From Betaproteobacteria bacterium UBA5582 (lineage in GTDB: Bacteria > Pseudomonadota > Gammaproteobacteria > Burkholderiales > Rhodocyclaceae): a stretch of DNA of 23,152 nucleotides. A program made the translations under genes and the position numbers. Below are positions 13,930 to 20,262 of the stretch, piece by piece. Every line of letters starts with the position of its first letter. The stretch's first letter is position 1. The notes below the pieces were generated by a model. That model worked only from the letters and a program-made list of their open reading frames with translations, did not search any database and was not told the DNA's origin. The stretch is taken from assembly GCA_002425245.1 (NCBI GenBank), contig DILW01000136.1:1-23152 (forward strand), written 5' to 3'.

Positions 13930-14505
13930 ATGTTAAGCGTACTGGTCATCGATGAATCCCGCAGCCGGGCGGCAGAAATCTGCGCCGGGCTGGCGCTCGC
14001 CGGTTATCAGGTGGCGGCCATCCTGGCCGATTCGCTCAACCTGACCGCCGAAGTCGAGAAACTTCAGCCCGACGTTATCCTGATCGACACCGAGAGCCCC
14101 AGCCGCGATACGCTGGAGAATCTCGCCGTGGTGCACAAGAACATGCCGCGCCCGGTCGTCATCTTCACTCAGGAAGACGGCCAGGGCGCCATCCGCGATG
14201 CCGTCAGGGCCGGGGTTTCGGCCTATGTGGTCGATGGTCTGGACCCGAAACGGATCAAGCCCATCGTCGATGTTGCCCGCGTCCGTTTCGAGGACACCCA
14301 GGCAATGCGCCGCGAACTCGACGAAATCTCGCGCAAGCTGTCCGACCGCAAGCTGGTCGACAAGGCCAAGGGCATCCTGATGAAGGCCCGCGACCTCGAC
14401 GAGGAGGCCGCCTACCACGCCATGCGCAAGCTGGCGATGGAACGCGGCCAGAGCATGGCCAAGGTGGCCAAGGATGTCATCGACATGGCGCGCGTCCTGC
14501 TCTAA
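13930..14505 (+). CDS. nasT: NasT-like ANTAR response regulator (transcription antiterminator)
   Basis: RNA-binding antiterminator for nitrate/nitrite assimilation operons. The 191-aa product has a receiver-like domain (1-125) and a C-terminal ANTAR domain (about 129-190: LDEISRKLSDRKLVDKAKGILM...AYHAMRKLAMERGQSMAKVAKDVI). The receiver keeps the acidic pair D8-E9, D53 and T80, but the usual switch lysine is replaced (VDGLDP, near D102). It may therefore be a pseudo-receiver, as in NasT/AmiR types controlled by a partner protein. ATG 13930 gives the typical start MLSVLVIDES. A TTG at 13918 overlapping the cbiX stop is an alternative. No nasS partner is in the window. Likely targets are the hexaloop leaders of nirB and nrtA. 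Confidence 0.92.
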   Translation: MLSVLVIDESRSRAAEICAGLALAGYQVAAILADSLNLTAEVEKLQPDVILIDTESPSRDTLENLAVVHKNMPRPVVIFTQEDGQGAIRDAVRAGVSAYVVDGLDPKRIKPIVDVARVRFEDTQAMRRELDEISRKLSDRKLVDKAKGILMKARDLDEEAAYHAMRKLAMERGQSMAKVAKDVIDMARVLL

Positions 14506-14528
14506 GCCGCCCTTTTTTGTGCGGATCG

Positions 14529-14564
14529 ACCGGGTGTTGCACTGCAACAGTGCGCACCGGTTTT
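14529..14564 (+). terminator. Possible terminator of the nir-cbiX-nasT unit
   Basis: ACCGG plus TG (14529-14536, one G bulged) pairs with CACCGGT (14555-14561), and GCACT pairs with AGTGC inside. Four Ts follow (14561-14564). This imperfect hairpin 24 bases after the nasT stop looks like an intrinsic terminator, although its inner palindrome is also the NtrC-like site. Confidence 0.4.
14539..14553 (+). promoter_or_regulatory. NtrC-like binding site upstream of nrtA
   Basis: GCACT-N5-AGTGC is a perfect inverted repeat that differs from GCACC-N5-GGTGC only at the innermost base of each arm. Its centre (14546) is about 112 bases before the predicted sigma54 start. The stretch between it and the promoter is unusually T-rich (14583-14624), which may ease looping. 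Confidence 0.6.
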
Positions 14565-14631
14565 AGCGGCGGTCTCGGCGGAATTTTGTTTTTCCCTTTT
14601 TATTCATTGGTTTGCCGGATTTTTGCGGGCC

Positions 14632-14647
14632 TGGCATGGGCGTTGCG
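14632..14647 (+). promoter_or_regulatory. Sigma54 (-24/-12) promoter of nrtABC
   Basis: TGGCATG (14632-14638) and TTGCG (14643-14647) have GG and GC exactly 10 bases apart. Predicted start near 14658, just 4 bases before the first leader hairpin, which agrees with the transcript beginning at the hexaloop motif. Confidence 0.87.
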
Positions 14648-14661
14648 TTAAGCAAGGCATA

Positions 14662-14721
14662 GCACGGTCAAAGGCGGCCGGGCACGAACCGGGTGTTCCG
14701 GTTCCTGGACAATGGCGTCCA
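14662..14721 (+). promoter_or_regulatory. Two-hexaloop ANTAR (NasT) RNA target in the nrtA leader
   Basis: Hairpin P1: CGGTC (14665-14669) pairs with GGCCG (14676-14680) around the hexaloop AAAGGC. Two more pairs lie outside a mismatch (GC 14662-14663 with GC 14682-14683). Hairpin P2: TGGAC (14706-14710) pairs with GTCCA (14717-14721) around AATGGC. Both loops have A1 and G4, and both end GGC. A separate 7-bp hairpin (GAACCGG/CCGGTTC, 14686-14704, loop GTGTT) lies between them. P2 overlaps the left arm of the terminator at 14714, so NasT binding to P2 would prevent terminator formation. Confidence 0.82.
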
Positions 14722-14761
14722 TCCTCGCTGCCCCGTGCGGCAAGGATGCGACGCCTTTTTT
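14714..14761 (+). terminator. Intrinsic terminator in the nrtA leader (attenuator)
   Basis: GGCGTC (14714-14719) pairs with GACGCC (14750-14755), CATCCT (14720-14725) with AGGATG (14743-14748), and TGCC with GGCA around CCGTGC. Six Ts follow (14756-14761), then A and five more Ts. It ends 24 bases before the nrtA ATG and shares 14714-14721 with hairpin P2, making the two structures exclusive. Confidence 0.87.
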
Positions 14762-14785
14762 ATTTTTAGCCATCTGGAGTCCGCA

Positions 14786-16063
14786 ATGGAAGATAAAAAG
14801 CCGGCTGCCGCAGCCACCGAAACATCTCCTGTCTCGACCAAGCGTCGCGATTTCGTCACTGCCGCCCTGGGAGCGTCCCTCATGTCCATGGTCCCCCCCG
14901 GCGTCCGCAGCGCAGCCTGGGCTGCCGGTTCGGACGCCCCCGAAAAGAAGGAAATCCGCATCGGCTTCATCCCGCTGACCGATTGCGCGTCGGTGGTCAT
15001 GGCGGCGGTCAACAAGTTCGACGAAAAGTACGGGATCAAGATCATCCCGACCAAGGAAGCCTCCTGGGCCGGCGTCCGCGACAAGCTGGTCAACGGCGAG
15101 CTGGACATGGCGCACGTGCTCTACGGCCTGATTTACGGTGTGCATCTGGGCATCGGCGGGCCGAAGAAGGACATGGCCAACCTGATGACGCTGAACAACA
15201 ACGGCCAGGCGCTGACTCTCTCGAAGGCCCTGGCCGACAAGGGCGCCACCGATGTCGCCAGCCTGGCCGCCCTGATGAAGAAGGAACCGCGCGAATACAC
15301 CTTTGCCCAGACCTTCCCGACCGGCACCCACGCCATGTGGCTGTACTACTGGCTGGCTTCCGGCGGCATCAACCCGATGAAGGACGCCAAGGCCATCGTC
15401 GTGCCGCCGCCGCAGATGGTCGCCAACATGCGCGTCGGCAACATGGACGGCTTCTGCGTCGGCGAACCGTGGAATCATCGCGCGATCATGGACGGCATCG
15501 GCATCACCGCGGCGACCACGCAGGACGTGTGGAAGGATCATCCGGAAAAGATCCTCGGCTGTACTGCCGAGTTCGTCCAGAAATACCCGAACACCTGCCG
15601 CGCCGTGATCATGGCCGTGCTCGAAGCCGGTCGCTGGATCGATGCGAGCATCAGCAACAAGATGAAGATGGCCGAGGTCATTGCCCAGCGCGCCTATGTG
15701 AATACCAGCGTCGATGCGATCAACCAGCGCATCCTCGGCCGCTACCAGAACGGCCTGGGCAAGACCTGGGACGACCCGAATCACATGAAGTTCTTCAACG
15801 ACGGCGCGGTCAACTATCCCTACCTCTCCGACGGCATGTGGTTCCTTACCCAGCACAAGCGCTGGGGCCTGCTCAAGGATCACCCGGATTACCTCGGCGT
15901 TGCCAGGAAGATCAACCAGACCGAGCTCTACGCCCAGGCCGCATCCAAGCTGGGGGTCAGCGTGCCGAAGAGCCCGCTGCGTTCGTCGAAACTGATCGAC
16001 GGCGTGGTCTGGGACGGTTCGAACCCGGCCAAGTACGCCGATTCCTTCAAGATCAAGGCCTGA
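14786..16063 (+). CDS. nrtA: Nitrate ABC transporter, substrate-binding protein
   Basis: Periplasmic or membrane-tethered nitrate-binding component of an NrtABC-type importer. The 425-aa product starts with a Tat signal (TKRRDFVTAALGAS, R20-R21, then a hydrophobic stretch ending SAAWAAG). The mature part is the NrtA/SsuA-type fold: IRIGFIPLTDCASVVMAAVNKF, EASWAGVRDKLVNGELDMAHVLYGLIYG, QTFPTGTHAMWLYYWLASGGINP, and GFCVGEPWNHRAIMDGIG. The signal argues for a transport protein and against the cytoplasmic sensor NasS, which has a similar fold. ATG 14786 has a GGAG (14776-14779) 6 bases upstream. First gene of the nrt unit and controlled by the leader described separately. Confidence 0.93.
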   Translation: MEDKKPAAAATETSPVSTKRRDFVTAALGASLMSMVPPGVRSAAWAAGSDAPEKKEIRIGFIPLTDCASVVMAAVNKFDEKYGIKIIPTKEASWAGVRDKLVNGELDMAHVLYGLIYGVHLGIGGPKKDMANLMTLNNNGQALTLSKALADKGATDVASLAALMKKEPREYTFAQTFPTGTHAMWLYYWLASGGINPMKDAKAIVVPPPQMVANMRVGNMDGFCVGEPWNHRAIMDGIGITAATTQDVWKDHPEKILGCTAEFVQKYPNTCRAVIMAVLEAGRWIDASISNKMKMAEVIAQRAYVNTSVDAINQRILGRYQNGLGKTWDDPNHMKFFNDGAVNYPYLSDGMWFLTQHKRWGLLKDHPDYLGVARKINQTELYAQAASKLGVSVPKSPLRSSKLIDGVVWDGSNPAKYADSFKIKA

Positions 16064-16082
16064 ACGGGCTGAGGGGCAGAAC

Positions 16083-17021
16083 ATGAGCACCACGCTGACG
16101 ATAAGCGGCGATTTCCCGGGTAAAGCTCCGGGGGAGCGCGAAATTCAAGCTGCGCCGGCAACGCCGGCCAAGGAACAGACCATGGAAAAAAATCACCCTT
16201 CAGCTGCCGCCACAGCCACCGTGGCCTATGTGCCGCCGCTCGGGGAAATCCTGGCCGGCTTCGGGCGGGCGGTGTTGCCGCCGGTCATGGGCATCTTTCT
16301 GCTGGTCGGCATCTGGTATCTGGCGACCATGAACGGCGGTTCCATTCCCGGGCCGCAGGTGGTCTGGCAGGCGGCGGCCGAACTCTTCGCCGATCCTTTC
16401 TACCGCAACGGTCCCAACGACCAGGGCATCGGCTGGAACGTGCTCGCCTCGCTCGAACGCGTCGGTCTCGGCTTCGGCCTGGCGGCGCTGGTCGGTATCC
16501 CGATGGGTTTCATGCTCGGCCGCTTCCGCTTCCTGTCGGCGATGATCAACCCGATCATCAGCCTGCTGCGCCCGGTGTCACCGCTGGCCTGGCTGCCGAT
16601 CGGCCTGCTCGTGTTCCAGAAGGCCGACCCGGCGGCGACCTGGACCATCTTCATCTGCTCGATCTGGCCGATGATCATGAACACCGCCCAGGGCGTGCAG
16701 CGGGTGCCACAGGATTACCTCAACGTCGCCCGCGTGCTCGACCTGTCGGAATGGAAAGTGGTCACCAAGATCCTGTTCCCGGCCGTGCTGCCCTACATGC
16801 TGACCGGCATCCGCCTGTCCATCGGCACCGCCTGGCTGGTCATCGTCGCCGCGGAAATGCTCACCGGCGGCGTCGGCATCGGTTTCTGGGTGTGGGACGA
16901 GTGGAACAACCTCAAGGTCGAACACATCATCATCGCCATCTTCATCATCGGCATCGTCGGCCTGATCCTCGAACAGGCGCTGATCCTGCTGGCCAAGAAG
17001 CTGACCAAAGAATCGTCCTGA
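16083..17021 (+). CDS. nrtB: Nitrate ABC transporter, permease
   Basis: Membrane channel of the nitrate importer (BPD-type inner-membrane permease). The 312-aa product has a polar N-terminal stretch, then about six hydrophobic segments (for example PPVMGIFLLVGIWYLATM, GFGLAALVGIPMGFMLG, AWLVIVAAEMLTGGVGIGF, IIIAIFIIGIVGLILEQALILL). The ATPase-docking loop is visible (VQRVPQDYLNVARVLDLSEWKVVTKILFPAVLPYMLTGIRLSIG). ATG 16083 follows nrtA by 19 bases with GAGGGG 6 bases upstream. A second ATG at 16182 also has a good AAGGA 7 bases upstream and would give 279 aa, closer to the core family. The extra 33 residues are Ala/Pro-rich and not obviously conserved. Confidence 0.92.
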   Translation: MSTTLTISGDFPGKAPGEREIQAAPATPAKEQTMEKNHPSAAATATVAYVPPLGEILAGFGRAVLPPVMGIFLLVGIWYLATMNGGSIPGPQVVWQAAAELFADPFYRNGPNDQGIGWNVLASLERVGLGFGLAALVGIPMGFMLGRFRFLSAMINPIISLLRPVSPLAWLPIGLLVFQKADPAATWTIFICSIWPMIMNTAQGVQRVPQDYLNVARVLDLSEWKVVTKILFPAVLPYMLTGIRLSIGTAWLVIVAAEMLTGGVGIGFWVWDEWNNLKVEHIIIAIFIIGIVGLILEQALILLAKKLTKESS

Positions 17022-17035
17022 GCGGAGTCAAGATC

Positions 17036-17836
17036 ATGGAAAAATTCGTACAAATCGAAAAAGTCGGTCAGACCTTCGACACCAAGAAGGGCAAGTTCGT
17101 CGCCCTGCGCGACATCGACCTGACCCTCAAGCAAGGCGAGTTCGTCGCCCTGATCGGCCACTCCGGCTGCGGCAAATCGACCCTGCTCAACCTGATTGCC
17201 GGCCTGACCAAGCCAACCACCGGCGTGCTGCTCTGCGACGGGCGGGAAATCGCCGGTCCCGGCCCGGAGCGGGCGGTGGTCTTCCAGAACCACAGCCTGC
17301 TGCCCTGGCTGACCTGTTTCGAGAACATCTACCTGGCGGTCGAACGCGTCTTCAGCCAGAAGGAGGACAAGCCCAAGCTCAAGGCACGGACGCAGGCGGC
17401 AATCGAACTGGTCGGGCTGGCCCATGCCGCGCACAAGTACCCACACGAGATCTCCGGCGGCATGAAGCAGCGTGTCGGCATTGCCCGGGCGCTGTCAATG
17501 GAGCCGAAAGTGCTGCTCATGGACGAACCCTTCGGCGCGCTCGATGCGCTGACCCGCGCCAAGCTGCAGGACGAGTTGATGAAAATCTGCGAGAAGACGC
17601 AGGCCACCGTGGTCATGGTCACCCATGACGTCGATGAGGCGGTGCTGCTCTCCGACCGCATCGTGATGATGACCAACGGCCCGGCGGCGACCATCGGCGA
17701 GATTCTCGAGGTCAAGCTGCCGCGTCCGCGGGCGCGCCTGGAACTGGCGCACGACGCCGCCTACATCGACTGCCGCGCCGCGGTACTTGAGTTCCTCTAC
17801 GAGAAACAGGCGCACGTCGAGAAACAGGCGGCCTGA
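17036..17836 (+). CDS. nrtD: Nitrate ABC transporter, ATP-binding protein
   Basis: Cytoplasmic ATPase that drives nitrate uptake. The 266-aa product has Walker A GHSGCGKST (41-49), Q-loop VVFQNHSLLPW (81-91), signature SGGMKQR (140-146), Walker B VLLMDEP (159-165), D-loop GALD and switch H197 (VTHD). It is a single-domain ATPase with no C-terminal NrtA-like extension, so it is of the NrtD/NasD type, not cyanobacterial NrtC. It lies 14 bases after nrtB, with CGGAG upstream of ATG 17036. The gene is sometimes named nrtC or nasD. A hairpin follows immediately. Confidence 0.92.
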   Translation: MEKFVQIEKVGQTFDTKKGKFVALRDIDLTLKQGEFVALIGHSGCGKSTLLNLIAGLTKPTTGVLLCDGREIAGPGPERAVVFQNHSLLPWLTCFENIYLAVERVFSQKEDKPKLKARTQAAIELVGLAHAAHKYPHEISGGMKQRVGIARALSMEPKVLLMDEPFGALDALTRAKLQDELMKICEKTQATVVMVTHDVDEAVLLSDRIVMMTNGPAATIGEILEVKLPRPRARLELAHDAAYIDCRAAVLEFLYEKQAHVEKQAA

Positions 17837-17841
17837 GTGTA

Positions 17842-17868
17842 CGGCCCGTCGGATGCACCGGCGGGCCG
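17842..17868. terminator. GC-rich hairpin between convergent genes
   Basis: CGGCCCGTCGG (17842-17852) pairs with CCGGCGGGCCG (17858-17868) around ATGCA, 11 bp with one T-G. It lies 5 bases after the nrt ATPase stop and 4 bases from the stop of the convergent small gene, so it could serve both. No T-run on either side, so efficiency is uncertain. Confidence 0.5.
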
Positions 17869-17872
17869 GCAG

Positions 17873-18142
17873 TCAGTGGCGCGTCGGCAGCGGGTGGGTG
17901 CGCTGCAGGTGCTCGTAGGTCTGCATCAGTTCGAGTACGCGCTGCTGGTGGCCGGTATCGAGCGCATGCTGCATGTTCTCGATGATCATCGCGTGCAACT
18001 GGCAGACGCCTTCCGGGGTGCACAGCAGCACCTCACTCAGTTCGGCGGCAATCGCCATCGGTAGATGTTCATGCTCGGCAATGGCTTCGATTTCGCCGCG
18101 GTCGAGGTCGCAATAGTCGATCAAATCCTGCATGGACAGCAT
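17873..18142 (-). CDS. Uncharacterised 89-aa protein
   Basis: I do not recognise a family. The product is small, soluble, mostly helical and mildly acidic, with eight histidines and three cysteines. Notable stretches are EAIAEHEHLP and C-TPEGV-C-QLH (C-x5-C-x2-H), which might bind metal. The ATG at 18142 has GGAGG (plus-strand 18150-18154) 7 bases upstream, and a good extended -10 promoter lies further up, so the gene looks real and expressed on its own. It is convergent with the nrt unit and lies downstream of selD and the spermidine-synthase-like gene. Whether it belongs with nitrate uptake, selenium or neither cannot be told from context. Confidence 0.75.
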   Translation of the reverse strand: MLSMQDLIDYCDLDRGEIEAIAEHEHLPMAIAAELSEVLLCTPEGVCQLHAMIIENMQHALDTGHQQRVLELMQTYEHLQRTHPLPTRH

Positions 18143-18230
18143 GAGAACGCCTCCGTTGTCTGTGTGGCATCAACTTGCGTTGTCGTTGTTCTGTCCGCCT
18201 TGTACTTGCTATTGGTGGGGGATTACTTCA

Positions 18231-18258
18231 TTTATAGCAGCCGAGGCAGCGAATGCAA
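18231..18258 (-). promoter_or_regulatory. Sigma70-like promoter of the 89-aa gene
   Basis: On the minus strand, TTGCAT (18258-18253) and TATAAA (18236-18231) are 16 bp apart, and TGC directly precedes TATAAA, making an extended -10. Predicted start near 18224, about 82 bases before the ATG. It lies in the 125-base gap behind the spermidine-synthase-like gene. Confidence 0.6.
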
Positions 18259-18267
18259 GGCTGGAAC

Positions 18268-19020
18268 TCAGAAGGACAACGGCGCTTCGTCGCTGATGCC
18301 GCTCTGCTGCAGGCGTTTGACGGTGTCCCGCAGATTGAGGCGGGTGCGCAGGCGGAGCTCGTCGGCGCGCGCCTGCAGGGTGCTTAGTCCGACCTCGACC
18401 GCCTGTTCGCCGCGGGCGAAGACGATGGTGTTGCCGTCGGGGCTGGCCGGAAAAACCCGGCAATGGCCGAGGAAGGCCGCCTCGATCCGGTCCACGCTGC
18501 GCTGGAATCCCTTTTCGCGCAGCAGGTTGACGCAGAACAGCCCGCTGTCGGTCAGGCGGGCCCGGGCCGACTGGTAGAAAGCCGCGGTGTCAAGCATGCC
18601 CGGGCGGCCGGCGGCGTCGAAGCCGTCCGACAGGATCAGATCGAAGCGGCGGCTGCCTTGCTGCAGGTAATCGGCGCCGCAGGCGATGCGCACGTCCAGG
18701 CGCTGGTCGTCGTCGGGCAGGCGGAAGTACTGGCGGGCAACGAACTCGACCTGGGGGTTGATCTCGACGACGGTGATCCGGCAATCCGGGAAATGGCGGT
18801 ACAGGAACTTGGCCAGCGAACCGGCGCCGAGGCCGATCAACAGGGCGCTGCGCGGCCAGCGTCCGGGCTTGCGCAGCAACAGTGCGGCCATCATTTCCCG
18901 GGTGTATTCGAGTTCCAGCGACCACGGCCGGGCGATCCGCATTGCCCCCTGCACCCACTCGGAACCGAAATGCAGGTAGCGGACGCCGTCCGCCTCGCTG
19001 ATGTCGACCGAGTGGCGCAT
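18268..19020 (-). CDS. Spermidine synthase-like (aminopropyltransferase-fold) protein
   Basis: The 250-aa product has a class I S-adenosylmethionine-binding fold of the polyamine synthase family: LLIGLGAGSLAKFLYRHFP (motif I), ITVVEINPQVEFVARQYF (acidic end of strand 2), DVRIACGADYLQQ, and FDLILSDGFDA. True spermidine synthases usually have GGGDG and a DSTDP-like catalytic stretch. Here they are GLGAG and DGFDA, so the substrate may differ and the name should stay generic. The start ATG at 19020 shares its A with the selD stop (TGATG), so the two genes are translationally coupled. A TTG one codon earlier is not needed. Confidence 0.8.
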   Translation of the reverse strand: MRHSVDISEADGVRYLHFGSEWVQGAMRIARPWSLELEYTREMMAALLLRKPGRWPRSALLIGLGAGSLAKFLYRHFPDCRITVVEINPQVEFVARQYFRLPDDDQRLDVRIACGADYLQQGSRRFDLILSDGFDAAGRPGMLDTAAFYQSARARLTDSGLFCVNLLREKGFQRSVDRIEAAFLGHCRVFPASPDGNTIVFARGEQAVEVGLSTLQARADELRLRTRLNLRDTVKRLQQSGISDEAPLSF

Positions 19021-20075
19021 CAACGGGTCCGGATGTGCAGCGCCGCCGGCCCGGCCGGCAACACCTCGCCGATTTCGCAGGCGTTGGCGAAGCCATGGCG
19101 GGCGAATACGGCGAGCACGGCGTCGACGCTGTCGGCGCGGCAGGAAACGAGCAAGCCGCCGCTGGTCTGAGGGTCGCTGAGCAAGGCTTGCGCGCTGGCC
19201 GGGAAATCTTCCGGCAGGGCGATTTCGTGGCCGTAAGCCGCCATGTTTCGCCCGGAGGCGCCAGTGACGAAACCGCCTTCGGCCAGTTCGCGGACGCCCT
19301 CGATCAGTGGCACGCGTGCCCAGTCGATGGCCAGCGTGCAGCCGGCGCCGCGCGCCAGTTCAAGCGCGTGACCGGCCAGGCCGAAGCCGGTGACGTCGGT
19401 CATCGCATGCACGCCGGTCAGTTCCGCGAGGTCGGGGCCGGGCGTGTTCAGTCGGGTGGTCGTCTCGATCATGCGTGCGTAGCCGGCGGCGTCGACCGCG
19501 TCCTTTTTCAGCGCCGCCGACAGGATGCCGACGCCGAGTGGCTTGCCCAGCACCAGGCGGTCGCCGGGGCGGGCGGCGGCATTGCGGCGGACCTTGTCGG
19601 GATGCACCAGGCCAAGGGCGACCAGGCCGTAGATCGGCTCGACCGAGTCGATGGTATGACCGCCGGCAATCGGAATGCCGGCCGCCCGGCAGACCGCTTC
19701 GCCGCCTTCGAGGATGCGGCGGATGGTGTCGCGCGGCAGCACGTTGATCGGCATGCCGACCAGCGCCAGCGCCATGATCGGCCGGCCGCCCATGGCGTAC
19801 ACATCGGACAGCGCGTTGGTGGCGGCGATCCGCCCGAAATCGAAGGGGTCATCGACGATGGGCATGAAGAAGTCGGTCGTCGCGACCAGGGCCTGCGTGT
19901 CGTTGAGCTTGTACACCGCGGCGTCGTCGGCGGTTTCGATGCCGACCAGCAATTCCGGCGGCACCGGCAGGCGACTGCTGTCCCTGAGGATGTCGGCGAG
20001 GATGCCGGGCGCGATCTTGCAGCCGCAACCGCCGCCATGGGAGAGGGAAGTGAGACGCGGCGGAACGGATTCCAT
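19020..20075 (-). CDS. selD: Selenophosphate synthetase (selenide, water dikinase)
   Basis: Makes selenophosphate from selenide and ATP, the selenium donor for selenocysteine and for 2-selenouridine in tRNA. The 351-aa product has the N-terminal active-site motif SHGGGC17-G-C-K20, with Cys (not selenocysteine) at position 17 and the essential Lys at 20, as in E. coli. It continues with the AIR-synthase-like fold (DDAAVYKLNDTQALVATTDFFMPIVDDPFDFGRIAATNALSDVYAMGG, AGGHTIDSVEPIYGL, TDVTGFGLAGHALEL, SDPQTSGGLLVSC). The ATG at 20075 is preceded by GGAAAG. The gene lies just downstream of a tRNA-Arg gene on the same strand. No selA, selB or tRNA-Sec is in the window. Confidence 0.96.
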   Translation of the reverse strand: MESVPPRLTSLSHGGGCGCKIAPGILADILRDSSRLPVPPELLVGIETADDAAVYKLNDTQALVATTDFFMPIVDDPFDFGRIAATNALSDVYAMGGRPIMALALVGMPINVLPRDTIRRILEGGEAVCRAAGIPIAGGHTIDSVEPIYGLVALGLVHPDKVRRNAAARPGDRLVLGKPLGVGILSAALKKDAVDAAGYARMIETTTRLNTPGPDLAELTGVHAMTDVTGFGLAGHALELARGAGCTLAIDWARVPLIEGVRELAEGGFVTGASGRNMAAYGHEIALPEDFPASAQALLSDPQTSGGLLVSCRADSVDAVLAVFARHGFANACEIGEVLPAGPAALHIRTR

Positions 20076-20095
20076 GAACTTTCCAGTCAGACGAG

Positions 20096-20170
20096 TGGCG
20101 CCCCCAGGTGGAATCGAACCACCAATTCGCCCTTAGGAGGGGCGTGTTATATCCATTTAACTATGGAGGC
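20096..20170 (-). tRNA. tRNA-Arg, anticodon CCU
   Basis: On the minus strand the acceptor arms GCCTCCA and TGGGGGC pair over 7 bp with one wobble. The anticodon stem CGCCC/GGGCG encloses the loop CTCCTAA, giving anticodon CCU (reads AGG). The T arm is GTGGT-TCGATTC-CACC-type with the invariant TTCGA. Discriminator G and CCA are encoded. The gene lies 20 bases before selD on the same strand. Confidence 0.95.
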
Positions 20171-20195
20171 ATGCCGGTTTGGCGGGGAGGGGCGA

Positions 20196-20201
20196 ATTGT
20201 A
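20196..20201 (-). promoter_or_regulatory. Possible -10 box of the tRNA-Arg gene
   Basis: TACAAT on the minus strand lies 25 bases before the mature tRNA 5' end. It is followed by a GC-rich stretch as is usual at stringently controlled stable-RNA promoters. No good -35 is visible. Confidence 0.35.
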
Positions 20202-20262
20202 CCGGCTGGCCGGCCCTTGTGATAGATTGGAAAGATAGCAAAATACAAAAATGGAGGCATTT

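Noticed and set aside
14786..16063. Reading the nrtA gene as the cytoplasmic sensor nasS
   Set aside because: It has a twin-arginine signal and is the first gene of a transporter operon with permease and ATPase; NasS lacks a signal peptide.
20096..20170. tRNA-Arg as an integration site of a mobile element
   Set aside because: The genes on both sides are core-type, no integrase is present, and the repeat found involves the 5' end of the tRNA where integrating elements usually use the 3' end.
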